DNA of 59,090 nucleotides from Planctomycetaceae bacterium (lineage in GTDB: Bacteria > Planctomycetota > Planctomycetia > Planctomycetales > Planctomycetaceae): the NCBI GenBank assembly GCA_029259815.1, contig JAJDEJ010000278.1, forward strand, positions 1 through 59,090, read 5' to 3'. Below the pieces are notes generated by a model. It saw nothing but the letters and a program-made list of their open reading frames with translations, was not told the origin of the DNA and did not search any database. Positions 37,815-46,774 of the stretch are shown in pieces; within the stretch, counting starts at the first letter, position 1, and each line of letters starts with the position of its first letter. The position numbers were made by a program, and so were the translations under genes.

Positions 37815-38202
37815 GGTGGGCACTCCTGAATGGTGGGATCAGACGGTCGAAGGGCTGTTGGATGCCTTGTTGCATTCTCCACAAAGCCACCACAACCATG
37901 ATGCCAGAATACGTGCGGCCCCACAGAGCGTCAATTGCTGGCTGTCACGGTGAGGCGGTCAGTATTTCGTAGGACGGATTTCCAAATCCGTCCCATTCCC
38001 CGATCCATCGTCAGACATGCCTGTTTTACCATGGTTCTGGACGGACTTGGAAGTCCGTCCTACGGAAACGGTGCCCGCCCCCTTTGACGTAGACCTCTCA
38101 TGGAAATTCGTTGGTGAGAGGCTCTATGATGCACGGAGTCTCGCCGGTTGGTGGGCGATCCACTCTGACGACAGACCATCACGACAATAGAGGAACCCAT
38201 TC
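37815..38202. other. Divergent intergenic region with repeat element
   Basis: A gap of 388 bases between the peroxiredoxin (minus) and the MocA-type oxidoreductase (plus). It contains the palindromic element at 37966-38068 and otherwise nothing I recognise. Promoters for both genes should lie here. AGAGGAACCCATTC just before 38203 supplies the ribosome site of the oxidoreductase. Confidence 0.5.
37966..38068. repeat. Double-hairpin inverted-repeat element
   Basis: Two palindromes, GGACGGATTT-CC-AAATCCGTCC and GGACGGACTT-GG-AAGTCCGTCC, lie at the two ends of a 103-base unit. The outer ends TTTCGTAGGACGG and CCGTCCTACGGAAA are inverted copies of each other. This is the structure of a small REP/MITE-type element. 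No coding potential is seen. Confidence 0.85.
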
Positions 38203-39528
38203 ATGACTTCACATCGATTGACTCGACGGGGCTTTCTGCAGGGAGTGTCCGCTGCGTCGGTTGCGGGACCGTTTGCACAACTCGCTTACTCTCAACCCCG
38301 GTCGGCAAATCAAATGGTGAACATCGCCTGCGTCGGCGTTGGTGGGAAGGGTGGGTCGGATCTCCGGGAGACAGCGATTGGCCACAACATCGTCGCCATC
38401 TGCGATATCGACGAACAATATCTGGCCGTCGCCGCCGAGTTGTTCCCACAAGCTCGCAAGTACACCGACTGGCGAAAGCTGCTCGACCAGAAAGACATCG
38501 ACGCCGTCACGATCTCGACGCCCGATCACATGCATGCGCCGGTCACGGTCTCCGCGATGCAGTTGGGGAAACATGTCTTCACACAAAAGCCGCTGACGCA
38601 CAACGTGTATGAGTCTCGCCGCATGGCGGAGATCGCTGCGGACAAGGGGCTCGTCACCCAGATGGGCATCCAACATCATGCGACGGCCCGACTCAAACTT
38701 GCTGTCAACGCGATTCGTGAGGGAGTCATCGGTCCGGTGAGTGAGGTGCATGCGTGGACCGACCGACCGGGCACGTTCTGGAAACAGGGTCTCGACCGAC
38801 CGGATCACACCGATGAAGTGCCAGCACATGTGCATTGGGACGATTGGCTCGGCGTTGCCCCCGAGCGTCCCTACGTCAAGGGTCTGTATCACCGCTTCCA
38901 TTGGCGCGGCTGGTGGGACTTCGGCACAGGGGCTCTCGGCGACATGGGTTGCCACTTGCTCGACCCGGTCGTCAATGCCCTCGAGCTTGGCCCGCCGTCG
39001 ACCGTACGGGCAGAAGGGCCCGAGCCGCATCCGGAAAGCGGACCGCTCCACTGTGTTGTCCACTACGACTTTCCCGGCACCGAGCACACGACCGACACTG
39101 TCCACGTTGTGTGGTATGAAGCGGGCAAGCAGCCACCACGTGAGTTATTCCAAGCCCCCGACGACTGGCCCGGGACGAAGAACGGCGTGCTCTACATTGG
39201 TGAGAAGGGCAACCTGTTCGTCGGTTTCCCGGAGATGCCCGAGTTGTTCCCGCAGGAGAAATTCGCCGACTACAAGTGGCCGGAGATCGAGGATCACAAC
39301 CACTACACCGAGTGGACATCGGCCATGACCGGTGAGGGCAAGACGTCGTGTCCCTTCTCCTATTCCGGTCCGCTGACGGAGACAGTCCTATTGGGGAATG
39401 TCGCCTTCCGCTCTGGTGAGACGATTCACTGGGACAGCGAGAATCTCAAGGCAAAAGGCAGCAAGTCGGCCGACCGGTTCCTGCGTGAGGACTATCGACC
39501 GGGATGGGAGATCGACGGTCTTTCATAG
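38203..39528 (+). CDS. Tat-exported Gfo/Idh/MocA-family oxidoreductase
   Basis: This 441-residue protein begins with a Tat signal (TRRGFLQGVSAASVAGPF). The NAD(P)-binding fold follows (VNIACVGVGGKGGSDLRE, IVAICDID), then the family motif AMQLGKHVFTQKPLTHNVYE (the usual EKP reads QKP here, keeping the Lys), TQMGIQHHATARL and the C-terminal substrate domain with HWRGWWDFGTGALGDMGCHL. Members oxidise or epimerise sugars and polyols; many planctomycete paralogues are exported. It has its own divergent promoter region and is flanked on both sides by palindromic elements that share TCGTAGGACG at their ends. Downstream lie sulfatase genes, which suggests polysaccharide use, but the substrate is unknown. 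Confidence 0.92.
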   Translation: MTSHRLTRRGFLQGVSAASVAGPFAQLAYSQPRSANQMVNIACVGVGGKGGSDLRETAIGHNIVAICDIDEQYLAVAAELFPQARKYTDWRKLLDQKDIDAVTISTPDHMHAPVTVSAMQLGKHVFTQKPLTHNVYESRRMAEIAADKGLVTQMGIQHHATARLKLAVNAIREGVIGPVSEVHAWTDRPGTFWKQGLDRPDHTDEVPAHVHWDDWLGVAPERPYVKGLYHRFHWRGWWDFGTGALGDMGCHLLDPVVNALELGPPSTVRAEGPEPHPESGPLHCVVHYDFPGTEHTTDTVHVVWYEAGKQPPRELFQAPDDWPGTKNGVLYIGEKGNLFVGFPEMPELFPQEKFADYKWPEIEDHNHYTEWTSAMTGEGKTSCPFSYSGPLTETVLLGNVAFRSGETIHWDSENLKAKGSKSADRFLREDYRPGWEIDGLS

Positions 39529-39540
39529 ACTTATTGCTTC

Positions 39541-39760
39541 GTAGGACGAGTTGGGGGACGTGGGGTTTAATACTTCCCGATTTCTCAAGATGAGCGAGCA
39601 TGTCATTCCCGCGCAGGCGGGAATCCAGTAAACGCGGTTGAGTTGTCAAAGTTTGCTCTCAAACTCATCGCAGACTGGATTCCCGCCTGCGCGGGAATGA
39701 CGCGACAGACCAACAAGCGAAACAGGAAGTAATAAACCCCACGTCCCCCAACTCGTCCTC
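39541..39760. repeat. Nested inverted-repeat element (MITE-like, 220 bp)
   Basis: Outer arms of about 36 bases (TAGGACGAGTTGGGGGACGT with GGGGTTTAATACTTCC) match in inverted form at the right end with one or two changes. Inside them a second perfect pair, GTCATTCCCGCGCAGGCGGG plus AATCCAG (39602-39628) and its inverse (39675-39701), flanks about 46 bases of core. The inner GTCATTCCCGCGCAGGCGGG unit resembles a repeat seen in many bacterial genomes. It lies between the oxidoreductase and a sulfatase. Confidence 0.88.
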
Positions 39761-39799
39761 CATCAATCAAGACCTGTCCCTGTGAAAGAATTCGACTCG

Positions 39800-41218
39800 A
39801 TGTCCCGATTTTTTATTGCCGTTTGCCTTTGCCTCATCGCGACCACTACCGTTCGTGCAGAGGATCGTCCGCCGAACGTCGTTATTATCTTCACCGACGA
39901 CCAGGGTTATGGAGACGTTGGTTGCTATGGAGCGGAGGGGTATGAGACGCCTCACCTTGACCGCATGGCTGATGAAGGCATGCGGTTCACGAGCTTTTGT
40001 GTCGCCCAACCAGTGTGTGGCGCATCGCGAGCTGCGCTGTTGACCGGTTGCTATCCGAACCGGATCGGCATGCTCGGCGCACCCGGCCCTCGTTCGAAAC
40101 ACGGCATCAATTCCCGAGAGATGTTGCTCTCTGAGCTGTGCAAACAGAAGGATTACGCAACAGCCATCTACGGCAAGTGGCATCTGGGACATCATCAACC
40201 GTTTCTGCCGCTGCAACATGGCTTCGACGAGTACTTCGGCTTGCCCTACTCCAACGATATGTGGCCCTATCACCCGGAACACGCCGCTAATTATCCCGGG
40301 CTGCCGCTCATCGAGGGTAATGACATCGCGATCGCAGCGGTGACGCCAGACGATCAGGCACACCTCACCACGTGGTACACCGAACACGCGGTCGACTTCA
40401 TTCAGAGAAACCATGAACGACCGTTCCTGCTCTACGTCGCCCATGCGATGGCCCACGTGCCATTGTTTGTCTCCGAGAAGTTCGCGGAAAAGAGCGAGCA
40501 AGGGCTGTATGGCGACGTCATCATGGAGATCGACTGGAGTGTGGGGCAAATCCTCAAGACGCTGGCCGAGTATGAACTCGACGAAAACACACTCGTGATC
40601 TTCACCAGCGATAATGGTCCGTGGCTGAGCTACGGCAATCATGCCGGCTCAGCGGGGCTGCTGCGCGAGGGGAAAGGGACCACATGGGAGGGGGGCGTGC
40701 GTGAGCCGTGCATCATGCGCTGGCCCGGTCGCATTCCCGCGGGCAGTGTCTGTCATGAGTTTGCTGCAACGATCGACATCGTCCCCACGGTGGCAAGGTT
40801 GATTGATGCGGAACTCCCCGCACACACGATCGACGGCAAAGACATCTGGCCGCTGATGTCCGGTCATCCCGAGGCCCGCTCGCCGCACGAAGCCTACTTC
40901 TACTACTGGGGGCGTGAGCTTCAGGCGGTCCGCAGTGGCGACTGGAAGCTGCATTTTCCGCACAACTACCGTTCGCTCGACGGTCCCGCGGGAAAGGATG
41001 GCACGCCGTCCAAATACATTCAGGCAAAGACGACGAGCGCGTTGTACAACCTCCGCACCGACGTTGGCGAAACGCTCGACCTGAAGAGTCAATACCCTGA
41101 CATCGTCGCCAACCTCGAAAGACTGGCCGATGGGGCACGGGCTCAGTTAGGTGACACGACGACCGGTCAGAAAGGCAGCGGTATCCGACCCACCGGCGTT
41201 TTGACTTCGTCCGAGTAG
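39800..41218 (+). CDS. Secreted arylsulfatase-type sulfatase
   Basis: This 472-residue enzyme has a signal peptide ([20 protein letters not shown]) and a sulfatase fold. Metal ligands appear in [14 protein letters not shown], the formylglycine site is Cys73 in [13 protein letters not shown], and YGKWHLGHH and [16 protein letters not shown] follow. The motif reads C-x-A-S-R rather than C-x-P-S-R. Length is normal for family S1. The substrate, probably a sulfated polysaccharide fragment, cannot be told from sequence. The ATG at 39800 gives the signal peptide; the frame opens at a GTG at 39782. It lies 39 bases after the nested repeat. Confidence 0.93.
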   Translation: MSRFFIAVCLCLIATTTVRAEDRPPNVVIIFTDDQGYGDVGCYGAEGYETPHLDRMADEGMRFTSFCVAQPVCGASRAALLTGCYPNRIGMLGAPGPRSKHGINSREMLLSELCKQKDYATAIYGKWHLGHHQPFLPLQHGFDEYFGLPYSNDMWPYHPEHAANYPGLPLIEGNDIAIAAVTPDDQAHLTTWYTEHAVDFIQRNHERPFLLYVAHAMAHVPLFVSEKFAEKSEQGLYGDVIMEIDWSVGQILKTLAEYELDENTLVIFTSDNGPWLSYGNHAGSAGLLREGKGTTWEGGVREPCIMRWPGRIPAGSVCHEFAATIDIVPTVARLIDAELPAHTIDGKDIWPLMSGHPEARSPHEAYFYYWGRELQAVRSGDWKLHFPHNYRSLDGPAGKDGTPSKYIQAKTTSALYNLRTDVGETLDLKSQYPDIVANLERLADGARAQLGDTTTGQKGSGIRPTGVLTSSE

Positions 41219-41241
41219 CAGACAAGATCGTAAACGACCGT

Positions 41242-41835
41242 TCATCCGGCGTTCAACGTCAGTTCCTGCTGATGACGAAGCCGCTGACGGCACCACCGGC
41301 TCACCAGATGCACAACCCGCTCGAGTGTGTCACGGTCGAAGTGTTCCAGACGGTGTTTTCCGGCGAATGGGTAGTCGACGCTGCGAATGACATCGATCAG
41401 CTCAGCATCGCTCAGCGAACACTGGATGTCCGACAGCGAGAAACTGGCAATGTCAGCTTCCGAAAATTTTTGGGCGATCATTTCGTTGGGAGACTCCAGA
41501 ACGGGAAGAAGTTGGTCATAATCCACCGGCTTTGCGAGGACACGACGCATGCCCGCTTCGATGGCGAAATAGACGGTGTTGAGATTGGCAAAGGCGGTGA
41601 TCAACACACCGACCGCCCTCTTCTGCACTTTCGAGATCCTGCGAAATAATTGAATGGCGTCGACGCCTGTCAGATCATTGTCGATCAGGACATGAGAGTA
41701 CTGCCGACAGCCGACGTACCTCATCCCCGCATCACCATCCCCGGCATGGTCGATTCCAAATCCCAAACCGTGAAGTGTGTTCGATAGTGATCGGCCAGTC
41801 GATGACTGACTTGCGATCAGAAGGATTCGACTCAT
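41242..41835 (-). CDS. Single-domain response regulator
   Basis: This 197-residue protein has a receiver domain over residues 1 to about 118: SRILLIASQSSTGRSLSNTL, VLIDNDLTGVDAIQLF with Asp52 or Asp54 as phosphoacceptor, VGVLITAFANLNTVYFAIEA, and the conserved Lys in VLAKPVDYDQLLP. The acidic pair near the N-terminus is poorly kept (IASQS), so phosphorylation may be weak. The C-terminal 75 residues include LVSRWCRQRLRHQQELT and are not a recognised DNA-binding domain. GGAGGT lies 5 bases before the ATG. No histidine kinase is adjacent. It is convergent with the sulfatase and divergent from the thioredoxin gene. Confidence 0.82.
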   Translation of the reverse strand: MSRILLIASQSSTGRSLSNTLHGLGFGIDHAGDGDAGMRYVGCRQYSHVLIDNDLTGVDAIQLFRRISKVQKRAVGVLITAFANLNTVYFAIEAGMRRVLAKPVDYDQLLPVLESPNEMIAQKFSEADIASFSLSDIQCSLSDAELIDVIRSVDYPFAGKHRLEHFDRDTLERVVHLVSRWCRQRLRHQQELTLNAG

Positions 41836-42187
41836 CTGAGACCTCCGTTTTCAAGCATCCTTGCAAGCACGGCTCACTGCAGGCAGGCAGAATTGCCGTC
41901 GGAAAATCGCGAGGCTGCGAGAGGTTTCCAGCAATCGGCATGCCAATCAGGGATTGCTGCAAATTCATCGTTCTCGATTGTCATCGAGACGTGCGTGCCT
42001 GATGCATGGGCATCTCCAATCTGAGACCGAGGCGCCCGTGAGCAAATGCGCGTCGGTTCATGAGGTGACCTCGATCCGGTGTCGACGCATCACATGTCCA
42101 GCCCTAGAATTGAATCGTTGGTCACGAAACTCGGTATCAGATCCCTACAATTATTTCTTTGACGTGTTCAAACTGAACGGAAACCGC
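41836..42187. other. Divergent intergenic region
   Basis: About 350 bases between the response regulator and the thioredoxin lipoprotein. The plus strand is open in the thioredoxin frame through most of it, but that reading has no signal peptide or family similarity, so I treat it as non-coding. Promoters for both genes are expected here. Confidence 0.45.
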
Positions 42188-42670
42188 ATGCACTCAAAAC
42201 CTCCTGCTCACAGCAGGAATGTGTTCCCATTCCGCACACGCTGTGACGTTTTGACTCAGATCGTCCTGGTCGCGATCGTCACGTCCTTTGGTTGCCAGTC
42301 TCAGCAATCTGACCATGTCGAAGGAATTGAGGTCACACTGACTGACGAGAATTTTGATCAAGAGGTTCTGAAATCCGAGATCCCTGTGCTTGTTGACTTT
42401 AACGCGACCTGGTGTGGCCCGTGCAAGTACATGGATCCGATCGTGGCCACATTGTCGAACGATTTTGCTGGACGGGCAAAGGTGGGTAAGTTGGACGTCG
42501 AAAACTCGCCGAAGACTCCGCGCCAATACGAAATCAATGGGATCCCGGCATTCCTGATCTTTAAGGACGGTGAAGTCGTCGGACGCATCGTCGGCACGGA
42601 GTCCTATCGTGCGCTGGCCGAACTACTTGAGAGCTTTATCGACAAACCGACCAACGCTTCACTTGAGTGA
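42188..42670 (+). CDS. Thioredoxin-domain lipoprotein
   Basis: This 160-residue protein has an extended signal with a lipobox (TSFGC, Cys36), which places it at a membrane outside the cytoplasm. A classical thioredoxin domain follows, with VLVDFNATWCGPCKYMDP (active-site Cys76 and Cys79), VGKLDVENSPKTPRQYEING and the cis-Pro region GIPAFLIFKDGEVVGR. The active site WCGPC is that of true thioredoxins, so it is a likely disulfide reductant in the periplasm. The ATG at 42188 is preceded by ACGGAAACC; the frame stays open much further upstream but without similarity. It precedes a sulfatase by 49 bases on the same strand and could be co-transcribed. Confidence 0.88.
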   Translation: MHSKPPAHSRNVFPFRTRCDVLTQIVLVAIVTSFGCQSQQSDHVEGIEVTLTDENFDQEVLKSEIPVLVDFNATWCGPCKYMDPIVATLSNDFAGRAKVGKLDVENSPKTPRQYEINGIPAFLIFKDGEVVGRIVGTESYRALAELLESFIDKPTNASLE

Positions 42671-42719
42671 CCGACAACGTCGCCATCTACAATAGTCATA
42701 GTAGTTTGCGGAGTTCGGA

Positions 42720-44084
42720 ATGAGACGAGATGTGTTCCAGTGCCTGTCGCTTGTGACGGCGTTAGTTGGTCTGCTGGCTCTCTCAACAGACATCCCTGCC
42801 GCCGAGCGACCGAACGTCATCGTCATCTATAGTGATGATCAGGGGTCGATCGATGCCAACTGTTACGGAGCGACGGATCTGATCACGCCGTCTCTTGATC
42901 GGCTGGCGGAGTCAGGGGTCCGGTTCACTCAGATGTATGCCCCCTCGGCAATTTGCTCGGCATCGCGAGCGGGACTTTTGACCGGTCGCTTCCCGGTCCG
43001 CGCGGGTGTGCCGGGCAATGTGTCGTCGATGCAGGGTCACGAAGGCATGCCCTCCTCGGAAGTCACAATGGCGGAGATGTTCAAAGCCGCCGGCTATAAG
43101 ACCGGACACGTCGGCAAATGGCACCTCGGCTATACGCCGGAGACGATGCCCAACGGCCAGGGGTTCGACGAGTCGTTCGGTCACATGGGTGGCTGCATCG
43201 ACAACTACTCCCACTTCTTCTATTGGAACGGCCCGAACCGGCATGATCTGTGGAGGAATGGCACCGAAATCTGGCGGGACGGCGAGTTCTTCCCCGACCT
43301 CATGGCTGACGAATGCGCGAAGTTCATTGAACAGCAGCGGGAGCAACCCTTCTTCCTGTACTGGGCAATCAACGTTCCGCACTATCCCATGCAAGGGACC
43401 GAGAAGTGGCGAAAGCAATACGCCCATCTCGAAGCACCCCGCCGCATGTATGCCGAATTTGTCTCGACGATGGACGAACGCATCGGTCGAGTCTTGGACT
43501 CCGTCGAAGCCGCCGGGCTTTGGGAGCAGACGTTGATCGTGTTCCAGTCGGATCATGGACACTCGACCGAGGAACGAGCCTTCTTCGGCGGAGGCAACGC
43601 GGGACCTTATCGCGGAGCGAAAGGCTGCCTGTTCGAGGGCGGCATCCGCGTGCCGTCCATCGTGTCGCTGCCGGGTGTTATTCCGCAGGATCAGGTGCGT
43701 GATCAACTCGTCGTCGGCTGCGACTGGCTCCCCACGCTGGCCGACTTCTGTCACATCGACCTGCCGGACAGCAAACTCGACGGGCAGAGCATCAAACAAG
43801 TCATCCTCACAGACGATGCCGCCAGTCCTCATGAGTCATTCTACTGGCATCTTGGCGGCGGCAAGAATCCGCAATGGGCCGTCCGCCAAGGTGATTGGAA
43901 GCTGCTCGGCAACCCACAAGACCGGAGCAACACCGCGAAGCTCGCGAAGGACGATCAGCTCTTCCTGGTGAATCTCGCAACCGACATTGGCGAGCGAACC
44001 AACATCGCGGACAAACACTCGGACGTCGTCAACCGCCTCCAACAACTCCGCCAAATGTATCTCGACGACATCTCCGCAGAGTGA
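42720..44084 (+). CDS. Secreted sulfatase
   Basis: This 454-residue sulfatase has a signal peptide (about 27 residues ending DIPAA). Motifs are VIYSDDQGSIDANCYG with metal-binding Asp residues, the formylglycine site Cys79 in AICSASRAGLLTG, GHVGKWHLGYTP, and VFQSDHGHSTEERAFFGGG. Again the motif is C-x-A-S-R. It is distinct from the sulfatase at 39800: YNWH-type spacing and the NAGPYRGAKGCLFEGGIRVP region resemble N-acetylgalactosamine-6-sulfatase-like members, but specificity is not claimed. It is convergent with purD, with 29 bases between them. Confidence 0.93.
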   Translation: MRRDVFQCLSLVTALVGLLALSTDIPAAERPNVIVIYSDDQGSIDANCYGATDLITPSLDRLAESGVRFTQMYAPSAICSASRAGLLTGRFPVRAGVPGNVSSMQGHEGMPSSEVTMAEMFKAAGYKTGHVGKWHLGYTPETMPNGQGFDESFGHMGGCIDNYSHFFYWNGPNRHDLWRNGTEIWRDGEFFPDLMADECAKFIEQQREQPFFLYWAINVPHYPMQGTEKWRKQYAHLEAPRRMYAEFVSTMDERIGRVLDSVEAAGLWEQTLIVFQSDHGHSTEERAFFGGGNAGPYRGAKGCLFEGGIRVPSIVSLPGVIPQDQVRDQLVVGCDWLPTLADFCHIDLPDSKLDGQSIKQVILTDDAASPHESFYWHLGGGKNPQWAVRQGDWKLLGNPQDRSNTAKLAKDDQLFLVNLATDIGERTNIADKHSDVVNRLQQLRQMYLDDISAE

Positions 44085-44113
44085 CCGTTTAGCCGCGAGC
44101 CAACTGCGAGCGT

Positions 44114-45400
44114 TCACGTGGGCGGCATGATGCGAGCCTTGTCGGAGATGTCCTTGCGGCACCAAGCACCGTCCCAGCGAATACACTTGACGGCTTCGTA
44201 GGCTCGCTTCTTCGCAGCCGTGATGTCGCTGCCCAGAGCGGTCACGCCGAGGACACGACCGCCATCCGTGACGACTTGATCGCCATGTTGGACCGTCCCG
44301 GCATGAAAGACTTTCGTGTCGGGGAGTTTCGCTGCGTCGTCCAGTCCGCGGATCGGTCGACCTTTTTCGTAGGGCCCCGGATAGCCCTCCGAAGCCATCA
44401 CAACGCAAACCGCAGCCCGGTCGTCCCATTCGAGGTCCGCAAACTCTGACAGACGTCCGTCTGCGGCGGAGGAAAGGAGTTCAAACAGGTCGGTCTTCAT
44501 CCGCATTAACACGGGTTGGGCTTCGGGATCTCCAAAGCGGACATTGAACTCCAGCACCTTGGGGCCCTGAGCGGTGAGCATGATGCCCGCGTACAGGACA
44601 CCGGTAAACTCGGTTCCCCGTTTCCGCATGGTATGCACAGTGGGGATGAGAATCTTCTGAATGACTTCATCCATCACCTCGGACGTCGCGAACGGTGCCG
44701 GGCTGTACGCGCCCATGCCTCCCGTGTTGGGACCGGTGTCGCCGTCGTGTGCCGCTTTGTGATCTTGCGACGCTTCGAGCGTCAAAATCGTGCGACCGTC
44801 CACGAGTGCCAGGATGCTGACCTCCTGCCCGACGAGCACCTCCTCGATCAACAGTTCACGACCCGCCTCGCCGAATGCCCGGTCGACCATCGCTTCGCGA
44901 ATGGCGTGAATGGCTTCGCCTTTTGTCTTGCAGACGGTGACGCCTTTGCCGGCCGCCAGACCGTCCGCCTTGATCACAAATGAATTGGCCTCCCGACCAT
45001 TGATGAACTCGACAGCCTCGTGAGAGTCGTGAAATACCCAGTAGTCGGCCGTCGGCACATTCGCCTGACGCATCAGCTCTTTGGCGAAGACCTTACTGCC
45101 CTCCAACTGAGCCGCTGCCTTGGAGGGACCAAACACACGTAGCTTGGCCACTTGAAACGCATCGACGATCCCCGCGACCAGAGGCACCTCCGGTCCGACG
45201 ACCGTGAGGGCAATCTCCTCGGACTGAGCAAACTTCACCAGCCGGTCGACATCGTCCGCACTGATGTCAACATTCGTCCCATCGATCGCCGTCCCTGCAT
45301 TGCCGGGGGCACAGAACACCTCACTCACGGCTGGCGACTGCGACAGCTTCCAGACTAACGCGTGCTCGCGCCCTCCCTGACCAACGACCAACACTTTCAT
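44114..45400 (-). CDS. purD: Phosphoribosylamine-glycine ligase
   Basis: This 428-residue enzyme ligates glycine to phosphoribosylamine, the second step of purine synthesis. It begins KVLVVGQGGREHALVWKLSQ and shows EIALTVVGPEVPLVAGIVD, FVIKADGLAAGKGVTVC, EVLVGQEVSILALVDG, DHKAAHDGDTGPNTGGMGAY and EFNVRFGDPEAQPVLMRM, all hallmarks of PurD with its ATP-grasp core. Length is normal. The ATG at 45400 is used; GTG directly precedes it. It is not linked to other purine genes here, although purE is found at 52470. The C-terminal few residues (DKARIMPPT) extend slightly past the usual end. Confidence 0.97.
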   Translation of the reverse strand: MKVLVVGQGGREHALVWKLSQSPAVSEVFCAPGNAGTAIDGTNVDISADDVDRLVKFAQSEEIALTVVGPEVPLVAGIVDAFQVAKLRVFGPSKAAAQLEGSKVFAKELMRQANVPTADYWVFHDSHEAVEFINGREANSFVIKADGLAAGKGVTVCKTKGEAIHAIREAMVDRAFGEAGRELLIEEVLVGQEVSILALVDGRTILTLEASQDHKAAHDGDTGPNTGGMGAYSPAPFATSEVMDEVIQKILIPTVHTMRKRGTEFTGVLYAGIMLTAQGPKVLEFNVRFGDPEAQPVLMRMKTDLFELLSSAADGRLSEFADLEWDDRAAVCVVMASEGYPGPYEKGRPIRGLDDAAKLPDTKVFHAGTVQHGDQVVTDGGRVLGVTALGSDITAAKKRAYEAVKCIRWDGAWCRKDISDKARIMPPT

Positions 45401-45525
45401 CACATCACCATCTGTATGAAAACGACCGCATTCCAGGAATGGGTCGAAAATTTGAAAGTCACCTACCGATCCTTATTGTAGCAGCGACTGACGACATCGT
45501 GTACAGGTTGCCTGATTGGGGGTGA

Positions 45526-46716
45526 TCAGTATTTCGCCAGAATCGGAAGCACTTCGGTCTGAATCTCGCCACCCGTCACGTGCACCTTGCCTGCCAAATC
45601 CACAAACACATCGACCTCGCTGCGGATGCCGAAGTCCGGCAGATAGATCCCCGGCTCGATCGAAAAGCAGGTGCCGGGGAGAATGCGTCGCTCCTCGCGG
45701 GTTTCCAGATTGTCGATGTTGGCACCGTTGCCATGCGTCTCCTGACCGATGCTGTGCCCCGTGCGATGTGTGAAGAACTCTCCGTATCCTTCCGCCTCAA
45801 TGACGGCTCGTGTGGCATCGTCGACCTCGGCTCCTGCCAAAAGTCGACCCGCGGCAAATGCCTCACGCACACGCTCGATCCCCGCATCTCGGGCAGCAGC
45901 GACGATGTTGAAGATTTTCGTGTACTCCTCCGGGACGCTCTCACCGACGAAGCCGACCCGGGTGAGATCGCTGTACACGGCTCGCGGTCGATCGAATTTG
46001 GCCCAGAGGTCGATCAATACAAACTCGCCTGTGCGAATCAGGGTCTCGTCGCCTTCGCCCGTCTCGTAGTGCGGGAGTCCGCTGTTTGGCCCACGGGCAA
46101 CGATTGGCGGGTGATAGGTCGTCATCTCATGAGCGGCGAAGTGCTCCATGATCGCCGCCCGGACAGCCGTCTCCTCGATCCCGTCTCCATTGCGACACGC
46201 TTCAGCAATCGTTCTCCAGGCGAGATCGAACGCCGCGTTTGTATGAACACTCACCTCCTGATGCATCTGCCATTGTTCATCATCCCATGTCGCCTCGAAT
46301 CGCTGAACCAGATCGCCGGAGGAGACAATCTCGACTCCTTGGTCCCGTACCAGTTCGACGGTCCCCGCATCGACGCGGGCGACGTAGGGGTTACCTGCAC
46401 GCGGCGAATACTCCATTGCGACAGTGGTGAGTCCGTTCACGAGCGAAGCGACGCCCTGCTCAAGTTCCTGCCAATGCAGATAGACCGTCTTGTCGCCCGG
46501 CAAATGGTCGAGTGCCCCGGACTCGATACGATGCACGAGCTTATGTGGCTGCCCTTTCGCAGGAACAACGTAGAACCAGCGACGCGTCCCGACGTCGTCA
46601 TCCGCGATCCCCAGCATTCGACATGCGAGAGGGTTTGATCCGCGAAAGTCGTACAGTAGCCAACCGTCGATGCCGAACTCTTGCAGGGCGGATTGAACAG
46701 CCTTCAAATCGAACAT
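45526..46716 (-). CDS. M24-family (Xaa-Pro) aminopeptidase
   Basis: This 396-residue metallopeptidase has an N-terminal creatinase-like domain (DGWLLYDFRGSNPLACRMLG) and a C-terminal pita-bread fold. The five metal ligands can be seen: Asp in VLIDLWAK, Asp in AVYSDLTRVG, His in HRTGHSIGQETHG, Glu in SIEPGIYLP and Glu in GIRSEVDVFVD. It likely removes N-terminal residues before proline using two divalent metal ions, in the cytoplasm, since no signal peptide is present. Spacing of 58 bases from the CPFC-protein gene upstream on the same strand allows but does not prove co-transcription. Confidence 0.93.
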   Translation of the reverse strand: MFDLKAVQSALQEFGIDGWLLYDFRGSNPLACRMLGIADDDVGTRRWFYVVPAKGQPHKLVHRIESGALDHLPGDKTVYLHWQELEQGVASLVNGLTTVAMEYSPRAGNPYVARVDAGTVELVRDQGVEIVSSGDLVQRFEATWDDEQWQMHQEVSVHTNAAFDLAWRTIAEACRNGDGIEETAVRAAIMEHFAAHEMTTYHPPIVARGPNSGLPHYETGEGDETLIRTGEFVLIDLWAKFDRPRAVYSDLTRVGFVGESVPEEYTKIFNIVAAARDAGIERVREAFAAGRLLAGAEVDDATRAVIEAEGYGEFFTHRTGHSIGQETHGNGANIDNLETREERRILPGTCFSIEPGIYLPDFGIRSEVDVFVDLAGKVHVTGGEIQTEVLPILAKY

Positions 46717-46774
46717 GGGAGTCTCACAAGGTTCAAGGAGACCGCCGCTGAACCTGTGCCATGCCGTTGCAAAG

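Noticed and set aside
39602-39701. CRISPR array
   Set aside because: Only two copies, in inverted orientation and part of a nested palindromic element; no regular spacers.
42912-43832. Minus-strand 306-codon frame within the second sulfatase
   Set aside because: Antisense to a sulfatase with complete active-site motifs; no recognisable domain of its own.
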